A DNA stretch of 64,000 nucleotides from Clostridia bacterium (GCA_017482055.1 JAFUOH010000008.1:108135-172134), one strand, 5' to 3'; positions 42,066-51,141 are shown, counted from the stretch's first letter. Program-made: numbers and translations. Notes: generated from the letters alone by a model not told the origin.

Positions 42066-42328
42066 TCAAATCGCCAAATTTTTTCGCCGTTCGGGAATGG
42101 GTCCGTCGGTGTCGGTAGAATCGGAGATAAGAATGATCTTGTCGTCACCCTTTATCTTTTTCACAAGGCGAAGTATATACGGCTGTACATGTATTCCGAT
42201 TTTATCGCAGATAAGCTCCGTATAGAGCGAATCGTTGTGATGCGCCGTTTCATCCACACAGGCAGCACGGCATTCGGGTTGAGGTGATCCGCCATTACAA
42301 TAGTTGTGTTGATTATTGCGGTTTTCAT
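42066..42328 (-). pseudogene. Decayed tandem copy of nagA
   Basis: It begins with an ATG at 42328 that overlaps the nagA stop (TGATG). The first 22 codons read MKTAIINTTIVMADHLNPNA, matching the NagA start MIAIINAVLVMRDHYIPDGV. After an internal deletion of roughly 200 codons and a frame change, a second block (42066-42290) reads CVDETAHHNDSLYTELICDK and VKKIKGDDKIILISDS, aligned to CVDEAVNYNREIYAELICDS and VRRIKGDDRVILISDA of the intact gene next door. It then ends in PIPERRKNLAI. The last 100 codons are also missing. A clear pseudogene of a former nagA duplication. Confidence 0.85.
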
Positions 42329-43470
42329 CACCTTACTATTTCTCCCCCAAGATATACCGAATGTACGCCCATCTTATGATCCACAAATACGAGGTCAGCG
42401 CGCTTTCCCTTCGCGATCTCGCCTCTGTCATAGAATCCGACAGCCATGGCAGGATTGTAGGACGCGAACTTGAACACATCCACAAGAGATGCTCCCGTGT
42501 GCTTCATCATATTGCGGCAGGCGATATCGAGAGTCAGCTTGGAGCCTGCGATCTCACCTGCGTGATCGAAATTGATGTCGTCAACACCCTCATACCCGGG
42601 AGGTATAGGGCCGTCGCAGGCATAAGCGTCCGAGATCAGTATCACGCGGTCGTCACCCTTGATGCGTCTCACCAGGCGAAGCATGTAGGGGTCAACATGA
42701 ATGCCTCTGCTGTCACAGATAAGCTCAGCATAGATCTCGCGGTTGTAGTTTACCGCCTCGTCAACACATACACCGCGGCACTCCGGATATTTCACGCGGT
42801 CGCCCGTTGCGTTTGTGTGGTGAGTACCGATCTTCAGACCGTAGGGCATGACCGCCTCGATCTCCTGCGGAGACGCTTCGCTGTGCGCCACGGTGAATAC
42901 CGCCGTGGGATTTACGGCTTTCGCATCCATTACAAAATCGAGGATATTCTCCCTCTCGGGAGCGAGTGCCCACACGCGTGCAAGCTCTCCTGCCGCCTCG
43001 ATTATCGGCATATGCTTTTCGCGGTCCACGGGACCGCGCCAGGGATTATTTTCTCTCTCACATCCGAATTTCGGGTTGAGGTAAGGACCTTCCATGTAAA
43101 AGCCTGCGATATTGGCACATTCGGGCTTCTTCATCGCCTCGCGGAGAAGCGCAATAGAATCTAAATATCCTTTTGTATCCATGCTGAAATACAGCGCAGG
43201 AAGCAGGGTCGTGGTACCGCGAGTCAAATGAGCCTGTGCAGCGCCGACGGGATCGTCAATGAATAAGATATTGTTGCCCGCATGGGTGTGGATATCCACG
43301 AATCCGGGGCCTACGTAAAGCCCCTCGGCATCAATGATTTCACAGCCCTCGGGAATCGTAACCAAACGCTCCTCGCCGAAATCAACTATATGACCGTTTT
43401 CAACAAGCAGTACGCCGTCGGGGATGTAGTGGTCACGCATTACCAGTACGGCATTTATAATTGCAATCAT
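42328..43470 (-). CDS. nagA: N-acetylglucosamine-6-phosphate deacetylase
   Basis: 380 residues of the amidohydrolase superfamily. The metal entry motif GFVDIHTHAGNNILF is at about 56-70, a glutamate ligand lies in FYMEGPYLNPKFG (E-G-P typical of NagA), histidines in AHSEASPQEIE and KIGTHHTNATGD, and the catalytic aspartate in VILISDAYACDG. It removes acetate from GlcNAc-6-P (or a related amido-sugar phosphate) in the cytoplasm, feeding the downstream NagB-like enzyme. The start at 43470 has AGAGGTG. It is the first gene of the operon, followed directly by its own decayed copy, the NagB-like gene and an FGGY kinase. Confidence 0.92.
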   Translation of the reverse strand: MIAIINAVLVMRDHYIPDGVLLVENGHIVDFGEERLVTIPEGCEIIDAEGLYVGPGFVDIHTHAGNNILFIDDPVGAAQAHLTRGTTTLLPALYFSMDTKGYLDSIALLREAMKKPECANIAGFYMEGPYLNPKFGCERENNPWRGPVDREKHMPIIEAAGELARVWALAPERENILDFVMDAKAVNPTAVFTVAHSEASPQEIEAVMPYGLKIGTHHTNATGDRVKYPECRGVCVDEAVNYNREIYAELICDSRGIHVDPYMLRLVRRIKGDDRVILISDAYACDGPIPPGYEGVDDINFDHAGEIAGSKLTLDIACRNMMKHTGASLVDVFKFASYNPAMAVGFYDRGEIAKGKRADLVFVDHKMGVHSVYLGGEIVR

Positions 43471-43630
43471 TATTTATGCACCTCTCATCCGAGCCTTGAA
43501 AAAAGGACAAGCTACTCGGAACATATCATTTGATATAGCTTGATTATACCATATTTGCAACCTTGTGTCAAGTCAAAATCCGCTTTTGAATGTATACATT
43601 CCGACTAATTTTTTGTAATATTCGCCAAAA

Positions 43631-43665
43631 TAAAATGTCACGTCTTAAAAAGATGTGACATTTTA
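43631..43665 (-). terminator. Terminator of dxs
   Basis: Long hairpin, 16 pairs (43631-43646 with 43650-43665, one G-U), 3-base loop, starting 7 bases after the dxs stop at 43672. Confidence 0.85.
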
Positions 43666-43671
43666 TCCGAT

Positions 43672-45537
43672 TTAACACTTATTAAGTTCGCTTTCTATCG
43701 TACAAACAATCTGCTCCTCATCAAAGCCCTGCAGCTTCATCAGCTCGCTCACATCTCCGTGCGGAATATAACCGTTTACAGCGTGAATATACACGCGTCG
43801 CGTTCCGCCTGCTCCGGCAAGCTCCGCCGCCAGCTTTTCACCGACACCGCCGCTTCGTATACTCTCCTCGAGGATAAAGACAAGCTTGTTTTTTTGCGTG
43901 AGTGCATCCAGCTCCGCCGCGTCAAGGGGATATATCCGCTTTAGCCTGATCACACCAACGGGATGCTTGCCGCAAAGCCGTTTTGCAGCACCACACGCCA
44001 TCTGTGTGAGCCTACCGTAGGTGATTATCGCCGCTTCGCAATCGGAGATGCCCTCGGTATAGGAAAATCCGCCCGTTTCCGCCTGAGCAAACACCGTATC
44101 CGCCGCACAGTTCGCACGTTCGCCCCCTTTGGGATACCTTATGACAGCCAATTGCCGCTTATTAAGAGCTTCGTTTATCGCCCACTCAAGCTCATCATAG
44201 CACTCGGGTGCATACACGGTCACGCCGGGTATGGAAGAGAACATGGGATAATCGAATATTCCTTGATGAGTGATGCCGTCACCGGGGACGATACCGCATC
44301 TGTCAAGTAAAAGCACCAAGGGAAGCCCTTGAATGGATACATCATGCAGCAGCTGGTCATAAACCCTTTGGGCAAACGTGGAATAAAGCGCCACGATGGG
44401 CTTCATACCGGCCGCGGCAAGTCCACCCGCGAAAGTAACCGCATGCTCCTCGGCAATTCCTACGTCGAAGAACCGCTCGGGATATTCGGATGCGAAACGC
44501 GTAAGCCCCGTTCCGTCACACATTGCCGCCGTGATGGCGCAGAGCTTTTCGTCCCGCTTTGCGATATCACACAAAATATCGCCGACACGCGATGAAAAGG
44601 AATCCCCCGACCCGTCGGTGCATACACCCTCATCGGCATCAAATATTCCGACCGAGTGATATTTGTCCGGCTCTTCCTCGGCGGGACGGTATCCGCGCCC
44701 CTTTTCGGTGAGCATATGAACCACACAGCATCGGTGCTTGTTTTTTGCTTCGGTAAGCACATCCGTCAGCTTTTCAACATCGTGGCCGTCAACAGGTCCG
44801 AGGTATATAAGACCGAGATCCTCAAATATGGTGTCCTTTATAAACAAGCGCTTGATACCGTCCTTGATCAGCTTAAGCCCGCGTGCAAGCGGCCAACCGA
44901 TGACGGGTATCGCCGACAGGCAGTTTTCGAATTTGCGCTTGAAATTGAAATAGCCGTTGCTTGTACGGATGCGGGTAAGATAGTTGTGAAGCCCGCCTAC
45001 ATTGGGCGAGATGGACATTTCATTGTCGTTTATAAGTATGATAAGGTCAAGCTCTTTTTCGCCGCAGTTGTTGAGCGCTTCATAGAACATGCCGTTGGTC
45101 AGCGAGCCGTCTCCCACCACAGCGACTGTATAATGACCGTTTTTGTTTAACTTATTGGCAGAGGCAATTCCCAGTGCCGCTGACACGGATGTGCCCGAAT
45201 GTCCTTCATAAAGAGCATCGTGAGCGCTTTCCGCGGGGCTTGTGAAGCCGGACAGCCCTCCGAGACGGCGCAGTGTGGAAAAAGCCTCAAAGCGCCCTGT
45301 CAGCAGCTTGTGAGTGTAGCACTGATGTCCCACATCGAATATTATTTTGTCCGAAGGCGAGTCAAACACACGATGCAGTGCGATAGTCGCTTCCACCATG
45401 CCGAGATTCGAAGCAAGATGTCCGCCGTTTGTGCTTACGGTACCGATTATCGTCTCGCGTATCTCGGCGGCGAGAGCTTCGGTCTCCTTGTTTGTCAGAT
45501 GCTTGATATCCGACGGGCTTTTAATATTTTCTATCAT
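43672..45537 (-). CDS. dxs: 1-deoxy-D-xylulose-5-phosphate synthase
   Basis: 621 residues, normal for the family. The enzyme joins pyruvate and glyceraldehyde-3-phosphate using thiamine diphosphate, the first step of the MEP isoprenoid pathway. Seen are IKSPSDIKHLTNKETEALAA at the start, FDVGHQCYTHKLLTGR, the ThDP-binding GDGSLTNGMFYEALNN to LIILINDNEMSISPNVG, the pyrimidine domain with FFDVGIAEEHAVTFAGGLAA (catalytic Glu), and the C-terminal transketolase domain ending in FDEEQIVCTIESEL. No other MEP gene is nearby. Flanked by its own terminator. The call is very secure. Confidence 0.97.
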   Translation of the reverse strand: MIENIKSPSDIKHLTNKETEALAAEIRETIIGTVSTNGGHLASNLGMVEATIALHRVFDSPSDKIIFDVGHQCYTHKLLTGRFEAFSTLRRLGGLSGFTSPAESAHDALYEGHSGTSVSAALGIASANKLNKNGHYTVAVVGDGSLTNGMFYEALNNCGEKELDLIILINDNEMSISPNVGGLHNYLTRIRTSNGYFNFKRKFENCLSAIPVIGWPLARGLKLIKDGIKRLFIKDTIFEDLGLIYLGPVDGHDVEKLTDVLTEAKNKHRCCVVHMLTEKGRGYRPAEEEPDKYHSVGIFDADEGVCTDGSGDSFSSRVGDILCDIAKRDEKLCAITAAMCDGTGLTRFASEYPERFFDVGIAEEHAVTFAGGLAAAGMKPIVALYSTFAQRVYDQLLHDVSIQGLPLVLLLDRCGIVPGDGITHQGIFDYPMFSSIPGVTVYAPECYDELEWAINEALNKRQLAVIRYPKGGERANCAADTVFAQAETGGFSYTEGISDCEAAIITYGRLTQMACGAAKRLCGKHPVGVIRLKRIYPLDAAELDALTQKNKLVFILEESIRSGGVGEKLAAELAGAGGTRRVYIHAVNGYIPHGDVSELMKLQGFDEEQIVCTIESELNKC

Positions 45538-45692
45538 AAATATCTGTGTTCCTTGATAATAGTGATTACATTATATTCATTTTATCACATTTTATTATAA
45601 ATGTAAAGACCGCAGCATGATCACGTCCGAATACAGCGTTTTTCGATACCGCCGAATATACTGCTATTATATCAGGATCAGCGGAGGTCACA

Positions 45693-46373
45693 ATGAAACT
45701 GTATGATCTTATGACCGAATGTATCGGCATTACATACTCCGAGGCGGGAACCGCTTCAAATTACGCCCTGCGTCGGGACGGCGATACCCTGTATATTTTC
45801 TTTGAGAGCTCAAACGGCAGGCTCGACTGGCAAAAAAATTTCGATTTTCCCGCAAAGCCGTACAAACGCATGGGGCAGCCCATATGGTATGCTCACCGCG
45901 GCTTCCTCTCGGCGTGGCGCGATATTGAGCCGATGATAGCCGCCCGAATCGCAGATACGGGTATAGGCAAGGTGATCGTAACAGGATATTCCCACGGTGC
46001 GGCGATCGCGCTTTTATGCCACGAATATGTTTGGTACAACCGTCCCGATCTGCGCCGCACGCTCGAAGGCTTTGGGTTCGGATGTCCGCGGGTGGTGTGG
46101 GGGAATCCGAGTGCAGAGCTGTCACGGCGGTGGGAGCGCTTCACGGTAATCCGCAATATTGACGATATCGTCACCCACCTGCCGCCCGCGTTTATAGGAT
46201 ACACTCATGTTGGGAAACTGCTCACAATAGGCAAAGCAGGCAAATACAACAAAGTGGAAGCCCATTATGCCGAAAACATTTTGGCTGAGCTGCACCTCTA
46301 TGAGACCGCGCATAACCACAAGGTCGGCGGGCTTCACATAAAATTCGGCACATTATCCGAAAAAGCACGGTAA
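45693..46373 (+). CDS. Class 3 lipase-like alpha/beta hydrolase
   Basis: 226 residues without signal peptide. The nucleophile elbow KVIVTGYSHGAAIALLCHEY (G-x-S-x-G, Ser at about 108) and the following GFGFGCPRVVWGNPSAELSR and RNIDDIVTHLPPAFIGYTHV match fungal-type lipase_3 proteins, giving Ser, Asp (IDDIV) and a C-terminal His as the triad. It probably hydrolyses an ester of an intracellular lipid or another acyl substrate. The start is supported by GGAGGTC. It is a single gene, convergent with the DUF1653 gene. Confidence 0.82.
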   Translation: MKLYDLMTECIGITYSEAGTASNYALRRDGDTLYIFFESSNGRLDWQKNFDFPAKPYKRMGQPIWYAHRGFLSAWRDIEPMIAARIADTGIGKVIVTGYSHGAAIALLCHEYVWYNRPDLRRTLEGFGFGCPRVVWGNPSAELSRRWERFTVIRNIDDIVTHLPPAFIGYTHVGKLLTIGKAGKYNKVEAHYAENILAELHLYETAHNHKVGGLHIKFGTLSEKAR

Positions 46374-46395
46374 AACAGGTTATGACGGATTTACT

Positions 46396-46614
46396 CTATT
46401 CGCCTTCGATATAACGAAATCTCGGCACCGTCTCACCGTTATAAACCACCGGCTCGTTCCACATATGCGCGGGTCTCACCCACACTCCGCCCTCTCCGTA
46501 CAGCGCCTTATATACCACCATTGGCTCGAGAGTTTCCGAATGTGTGGCGATATCTATGACAAGATAATTATTACCCTTATAATGTCTGTATGTACCGCCT
46601 TTTATTATATCCAT
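46396..46614 (-). CDS. DUF1653 small protein
   Basis: 72 residues. The start is the ATG at 46614 (MDIIKGGTYRHYKGNNYLVI) because AAAGGGAG is then seven bases upstream; an ATG two codons earlier is too close to that site. The family pattern is G-x-Y-R-H-Y-K-G-x-x-Y-x-V then ETLEPMVVYKALYG, WVRPAHMWNEPV and a final PRFRYIE, as in DUF1653 proteins. It is a small beta-rich, SH3-like fold of unknown function found across bacteria. Probably monocistronic, convergent with the lipase gene. Confidence 0.88.
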   Translation of the reverse strand: MDIIKGGTYRHYKGNNYLVIDIATHSETLEPMVVYKALYGEGGVWVRPAHMWNEPVVYNGETVPRFRYIEGE

Positions 46615-46708
46615 GATCATGCTCCCTTTATATCTTTTTTATCATTATACCACATCGGCGCATAATTTGCAATATTACCGACGGAATGCTTCAAAATAAT
46701 ATCTTACA

Positions 46709-46737
46709 TTGACTTTTCGCGGGATTCATGTTATAAT
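46709..46737 (+). promoter_or_regulatory. Promoter of the metallophosphoesterase gene
   Basis: TTGACT (46709-46714), 17-base spacer, TATAAT (46732-46737). The ATG at 46774 is preceded by GGAG. Confidence 0.78.
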
Positions 46738-46773
46738 GTAATCAAGCGAAATATAAAACGGAGACGGCATCGG

Positions 46774-47943
46774 ATGTATAAAACAAAAACAGCACACATT
46801 GAAGCAAAGCCAAACAGGCGTATACTTGTCACAAGCGATGTCCACGGTCACACGCAGCACCTCACCTCGGTGCTTGAAACAGCAAATTTTTCGGCGGACG
46901 ATCTTCTTATCATAGTGGGCGATATAATAGAAAAAGGTCCTGACAGCCTGAATACTCTACGCTATGTTATGAAGCTGTGCCGCGAGGGCAGGGCTATCGC
47001 GCTTATGGGAAACGTGGATCTGTGGCGGCTTGATGTTACAGAAACGCTTCAAGACAAGCCCGACAACATCACGTCGTATCTTGATTATCTGCGCGGTATG
47101 AGAAAATGGAAGGGCACCTGCCTTTTTGATGAAATGTGCCGTCAGCTCGGCATAACGGTCGAAACGGAATCGGAGCTTCATGAAGCACTGCCGCTCGTTC
47201 TTGAACGTTACAGCACCGAATTTGACTTTCTGCGCAGTCTGCCCACCGCGCTCGAAGCCGATAAGTATATATTCGTCCACGGCGGACTGCCAAGGACGGA
47301 GCTCGCAGACGATCTCACGGCTGAAAACATCGGCAATCCCTATAACGTGCTCAAATATGACCGTTTTTTGCCGACAGCACGCGAAAAAGGTCAGTGCTTC
47401 AGCCGTTATATCGTATCGGGACATTATCCCGTCACGCTGTATGCGGAAAATATCCCCTCCGCCAATCCGATAGTAGATAAAGCAACACATACGATCTCCA
47501 TCGACGGCGGCTGTGGGCTGAAAAACGACGGTCAGTTGAATCTGCTGATCTTCCCGACCATAGACTGTGACCCCGATGACATCACATACATATATTACGA
47601 CGGTTTTCCAACCGTCACGGCAAAAACTGCTCAGGAAGGTTCAACGGATTCCATAAACGTACGTTGGGGCGACAACGAGGTACGCTTTCTCTCCATCTCG
47701 GGCGATATTGCCGAGATCGAGCATATCCGCACATCCCACCGGCTGTACGTTCCTGTGGATTATCTCTACGCCGATGTCTCATCACTGAGTGCAGGTGATA
47801 TCATACGAGTGAACGACTGCACCGACTATCTGCTGCCCGTTCGTGCGGGCGACAGGATATCCGTAATACGCCGAACAAGCCATGGTATCCTTGCCAAAAA
47901 AGGCGGCGTTTCGGGCTGGTATATGGGCGAGATCGAGTCATAA
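46774..47943 (+). CDS. Calcineurin-like metallophosphoesterase
   Basis: 389 residues. The metallophosphatase motifs occur in order: RILVTSDVHGHTQHLTSVLE (D-x-H), LLIIVGDIIEKGPDSLNTLR (G-D-x-x-x-x-G), ALMGNVDLW (G-N-x-D), YIFVHGGLPRTEL and IVSGHYPVTLY (G-H), then SIDGGCGLKNDGQLN. This is the layout of protein-phosphatase-like enzymes (PrpE/ApaH-like), with a C-terminal domain of about 120 residues that resembles an SH3-type tail (IRVNDCTDYLLPVRAGDRIS). The substrate is unknown (phosphoprotein or dinucleoside polyphosphate are options). A single gene with a good promoter and a shared terminator. Confidence 0.82.
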   Translation: MYKTKTAHIEAKPNRRILVTSDVHGHTQHLTSVLETANFSADDLLIIVGDIIEKGPDSLNTLRYVMKLCREGRAIALMGNVDLWRLDVTETLQDKPDNITSYLDYLRGMRKWKGTCLFDEMCRQLGITVETESELHEALPLVLERYSTEFDFLRSLPTALEADKYIFVHGGLPRTELADDLTAENIGNPYNVLKYDRFLPTAREKGQCFSRYIVSGHYPVTLYAENIPSANPIVDKATHTISIDGGCGLKNDGQLNLLIFPTIDCDPDDITYIYYDGFPTVTAKTAQEGSTDSINVRWGDNEVRFLSISGDIAEIEHIRTSHRLYVPVDYLYADVSSLSAGDIIRVNDCTDYLLPVRAGDRISVIRRTSHGILAKKGGVSGWYMGEIES

Positions 47944-47966
47944 AAGCCGCAACTGCCAAATAAGAA

Positions 47967-48004
47967 CACCTGTCTCACATCGAATCATCGGTGTTGGACA
48001 GGTG
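47967..48004. terminator. Bidirectional terminator
   Basis: 8-bp outer stem (47967-47974 with 47997-48004) and further partial pairing inside; CTTTT follows on the plus strand. Lies between convergent stops at 47943 and 48010. Confidence 0.75.
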
Positions 48005-48009
48005 CTTTT

Positions 48010-48858
48010 CTATTCGGCATTCCTATAGCTTTGCGGAGACACTCCCGTATGCTTTTTAAATAGTCTGCTGAAAAAATGCGCGTCGCTGTATCCCACCGAA
48101 ACTCCCACCTGCTTTATACTCATATCCGTATTCCGAAGAAGATCGCAGGCGGCGTTCATGCGCAGCTTGATAAGATACGCCGAGGGCGGCATTCCCATAC
48201 GCCGCTTGAACAGCTTGATATACCCCGAATAGCTGAGATTCTCCATTTTCGCAAGCTCGGGGATCTGTATATCCTTGTGGTAAGAGGAATGGATGTAGCG
48301 TACCGACTTTTCAAAGCCGCGCTCCCGCGTGCTCACATCCACCGCCGCCGCGACCTTTAAGATCAACGCTTCGAGCGCGCAGGCAAGCTCCTGCCGCCAC
48401 AGTCTGCTGCCTGATTCGAATATATCAAACATTTTTTGAAAACCGCCCGTGATCTTATTGTCACAGCTTGTGTTATAGATGCCCGCAAGCACTTCAAGCC
48501 CGCATTCTTCAAGGAAACGGCTTGCGTATGAGCCGGTAAAATGTACCCATAAATAGGACAGCTCTTCCCCGCCCTTGTATATGTACCTGTAATGATAATG
48601 CGGCGGAAACAGTATTACATTTCCCGAAACCACCTTGTGTATACCATCCTCCAAAAATACGTCCATGGTTCCGCCGAGCATGTAGATAAGGTAAAAATCC
48701 TCTCTGCCTTGAGCGTTATCGGTAGTCAGCGAAAAGGATGTCACCACGTTTCCCGCGCAATTGACTATCAGAGGATATTCGTCGGATGCCAGACTGCAGG
48801 TATTTATCGCACGCGCAGGACGAGAATCGTCAAAAGCATAATAATAGCACGAATTCAT
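48010..48858 (-). CDS. AraC-family regulator with cupin sensor
   Basis: 282 residues. The start is the ATG at 48858 (MNSCYYYAFDDSRPARAINT) with GGGAGGAC upstream; the frame is open further back without a binding site. The cupin-like sensor (about 20-130) contains DFYLIYMLGGTMDVFLEDGI and SGNVILFPPHYHYRYIYKGG. The HTH region (about 185-280) reads IQIPELAKMENLSYSGYIKL, MSIKQVGVSVGYSDAHFFSR and the signature TGVSPQSYRN. It is divergent from the nucleotidyltransferase/NahK-like pair 131 bases away and is likely its controller; the ligand would then be a hexosamine or similar sugar (inference). Confidence 0.9.
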   Translation of the reverse strand: MNSCYYYAFDDSRPARAINTCSLASDEYPLIVNCAGNVVTSFSLTTDNAQGREDFYLIYMLGGTMDVFLEDGIHKVVSGNVILFPPHYHYRYIYKGGEELSYLWVHFTGSYASRFLEECGLEVLAGIYNTSCDNKITGGFQKMFDIFESGSRLWRQELACALEALILKVAAAVDVSTRERGFEKSVRYIHSSYHKDIQIPELAKMENLSYSGYIKLFKRRMGMPPSAYLIKLRMNAACDLLRNTDMSIKQVGVSVGYSDAHFFSRLFKKHTGVSPQSYRNAE

Positions 48859-48914
48859 TTTGTCCTCCCAACACAATGAGGTAAAAAAGTGCACCTGTAA
48901 AACAAAATAGTATA

Positions 48915-48943
48915 TGGACAAATGCCCGATATTATTGTATAAT
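48915..48943 (+). promoter_or_regulatory. Promoter of the nucleotidyltransferase-NahK operon
   Basis: TGGACA (48915-48920), 17-base spacer, TATAAT (48938-48943), upstream of the ATG at 48990 and its GGAGGGGAG site. Confidence 0.75.
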
Positions 48944-48989
48944 ACAATCACGCATATGTCAAGAACTATTTTTTATGGAGGGGAGAAAA

Positions 48990-49892
48990 ATGACACTGCT
49001 CATACTTGCCGCAGGTCTTGGTTCAAGATACGGCGGGCTGAAACAACTCGACCCCGTTACCGAAGCGGGAGAATTTATCATCGACTTTTCCGTTTACGAT
49101 GCCATCGAAAGCGGATTTCATAAGATCGTATTCGTTATCAAAGAAGAAAACTTACAGCTTTTCCGTGAAACTATCGGCAAACGCTTTGAGGCTCGCGTAA
49201 AGGTTGAATACGTGTTCCAAAGGTTAGACGATCTTCCGAATGGATCTATCGTCCCCACAGGCAGAGAAAAGCCCTGGGGCACTGCGCATGCACTGCTTGC
49301 CGCAAGAAATGCAATTAGCGAACCGTTTGCTGTCATCAACGCCGACGATTTTTACGGAAGAAGCGCGTTTATGTCGCTTGCAAAGCATCTCGGCACTGCC
49401 GATGTCAATGCATCGGTCTCCCCCTACTGCATGGTGGGCTACATACTTGAAAACACTCTAACCGAAAACGGCACCGTATCCCGCGGCGTATGCGATGTGC
49501 GCGGCGGTTACCTTACAGATGTCACCGAGCGGACAAATATCAGCCGTGACGGTGATACCGCAATATTTACCGAGGACGGCAAGGCTGTTGCCCTGCCCCT
49601 TGATTCTATCGTTTCCATGAACTGCTGGGGCTTCACCCCCGATATCTTCGACAAGGTCAAGGACGGCTTTGCGAGATTTCTTGCAAACGATGACGGCAAC
49701 CCCAAGAGAGAGTATTACCTCCCCTTCGCCGTCAAGGAGCTCATGGATGCGGGCGAATGCACTGTAAGGGTTTATTCCTCCTCCGACGCCTGGTACGGCG
49801 TCACTTACAAGGAGGACCGCAAGCATGTGGTAGCGAGCCTTGCGGCGCTTAAAGCAAACGGCACATATCCGAATAAATTAAATAATAAATAA
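48990..49892 (+). CDS. Sugar-1-phosphate nucleotidyltransferase-like protein
   Basis: 300 residues. The start is the ATG at 48990, set by GGAGGGGAG; an in-frame ATG five codons earlier overlaps that site. The nucleotidyltransferase signature is slightly unusual: LLILAAGLGSRYGGLKQLDP (L-A-A-G-x-G-x-R), then GEFIIDFSVYDAIESGFHKI, WGTAHALLAARNAI and FAVINADDFYGRSAF with the metal-binding D-D. The C-terminal part lacks a hexapeptide helix. With the NahK-like kinase 8-11 bases downstream it could make a UDP-hexosamine or UDP-hexose from the 1-phosphate, as in lacto-N-biose pathways. The nucleotide and sugar are not proven. Confidence 0.82.
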   Translation: MTLLILAAGLGSRYGGLKQLDPVTEAGEFIIDFSVYDAIESGFHKIVFVIKEENLQLFRETIGKRFEARVKVEYVFQRLDDLPNGSIVPTGREKPWGTAHALLAARNAISEPFAVINADDFYGRSAFMSLAKHLGTADVNASVSPYCMVGYILENTLTENGTVSRGVCDVRGGYLTDVTERTNISRDGDTAIFTEDGKAVALPLDSIVSMNCWGFTPDIFDKVKDGFARFLANDDGNPKREYYLPFAVKELMDAGECTVRVYSSSDAWYGVTYKEDRKHVVASLAALKANGTYPNKLNNK

Positions 49893-49903
49893 GGTGGACA
49901 ATG

Positions 49904-50992
49904 ATGAGTACAAGTAAGATAAACACAGCAGAAGCCCTCGGCGCGTATTTCAATGAAATCCCGTCCTACTGTGAGCCCTACGGCAACGGGCATATAAACG
50001 ACACTTTCCTCGTTATCGCCGAACGCAGATATATACTCCAGCGAATGAACACCACAGTGTTCCCGCATCCGGAGGAGCTTATGGAAAACATCCTCGGCGT
50101 CACCGCACATATCAGAAACAAAGCGAAGATATCGGGCGGTGATGCTGCACGCTGTACACTGGCGGTGGTACCCACTCTCGACAGCAAAAACTTCTTCTGC
50201 GACAACAAGGGCAGCTATTTCCGCATGTACGAGTTCTGCGAAGGCACAGTGGCACGGGACGTGGTAGAAAACGCAGAGGATTTCAAAAACTGTGCCAAAG
50301 CCTTTGGTAATTTCCAGCAGCAGCTTGCAGATTATCCTGCCTGCAAGCTCCATGAGAGCATAAAAAACTTCCATAACACCCCGTGGCGTTATGATAACCT
50401 CATAAAGGCAGCGGAAAAAGACTCCTGTGGCAGACTTTGCGAGATCACAGCAGAGCTTGAGTTTGCAAAAGCGCGGGCGGAGTTTTGCAATACCCTTGAA
50501 GTGGCTCACAAGGCGGGCAAGCTGCCGCTGCGAGTCACTCACAATGACACCAAGCTCAACAACATTCTCTTTGACGAGGTGACAGGCGCACCCGTGTGCG
50601 TTATCGACCTTGACACTGTCATGCCCGGCTATTCCGTCAATGATTTCGGGGATTCCATCCGCTTCGGCGCCAACACCGCAGTGGAGGACGAGACCGATCT
50701 TTCAAAGGTCACCCTTGATCTCTCGCTGTTTGAAGCATATGCCGAAGGCTTTTTGATGGGCTGTAACGGAAGCCTCACCGAAACGGAGGTCGATCTGCTT
50801 CCCGTAGGAGCCATGATGATGACCTTGGAGTGCGGCATGCGCTTCCTTACAGATTACCTTGAAGGGGACGTATACTTTAAAATTCATCGTCCGAGACACA
50901 ACCTCGACCGCGCACGTAACCAGTTTGCTCTGGTCGCCGACATGGAAAAGAAGCTCCCAGAGATGAAAAATATCATCGAGAAACTGAAATAA
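49904..50992 (+). CDS. N-acetylhexosamine 1-kinase-like phosphotransferase (APH fold)
   Basis: 362 residues of the aminoglycoside-phosphotransferase fold. EPYGNGHINDTFLVI and RYILQRMNTTVFPHPEELME at the N-terminus, and the catalytic loop RVTHNDTKLNNILFDEVTGA (H-N-D), with the metal loop VCVIDLDTVMPGYSVNDFGD, match NahK/LnpB proteins, which phosphorylate GlcNAc or GalNAc at O-1. The start is taken at the second of two adjacent ATG codons because AAGGTGG is then six bases away. It sits directly behind a nucleotidyltransferase gene, which fits the kinase plus uridylyltransferase order of hexosamine salvage. The GH112 phosphorylase of that pathway is not in this window. Confidence 0.83.
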   Translation: MSTSKINTAEALGAYFNEIPSYCEPYGNGHINDTFLVIAERRYILQRMNTTVFPHPEELMENILGVTAHIRNKAKISGGDAARCTLAVVPTLDSKNFFCDNKGSYFRMYEFCEGTVARDVVENAEDFKNCAKAFGNFQQQLADYPACKLHESIKNFHNTPWRYDNLIKAAEKDSCGRLCEITAELEFAKARAEFCNTLEVAHKAGKLPLRVTHNDTKLNNILFDEVTGAPVCVIDLDTVMPGYSVNDFGDSIRFGANTAVEDETDLSKVTLDLSLFEAYAEGFLMGCNGSLTETEVDLLPVGAMMMTLECGMRFLTDYLEGDVYFKIHRPRHNLDRARNQFALVADMEKKLPEMKNIIEKLK

Positions 50993-50997
50993 TACAG

Positions 50998-51031
50998 AAA
51001 GGAACCGCTCGGTCTGTCGAACGGTTCCTTT
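50998..51031 (+). terminator. Terminator of the NahK operon
   Basis: 10-bp perfect stem (50998-51007 with 51022-51031), 14-base loop, T-run following on the plus strand, just after the stop at 50992. Confidence 0.88.
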
Positions 51032-51106
51032 TTATTATATCCCGGTATTCGGCGCGGCGTGACGGCATTCGTATAAAAAATTTAAAATGTACAATATAAA
51101 TAGCAC

Positions 51107-51141
51107 ACAGGGCATGAGTGCGGTATGCACCCATGCCCTGT
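51107..51141 (-). terminator. Terminator of the Spo0A-C-like gene
   Basis: 10-bp stem (51107-51116 with 51132-51141) extended by an inner 4-bp stem (51118-51121 with 51127-51130), 16 bases after the minus-strand stop at 51158. No strong T-run. Confidence 0.65.
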
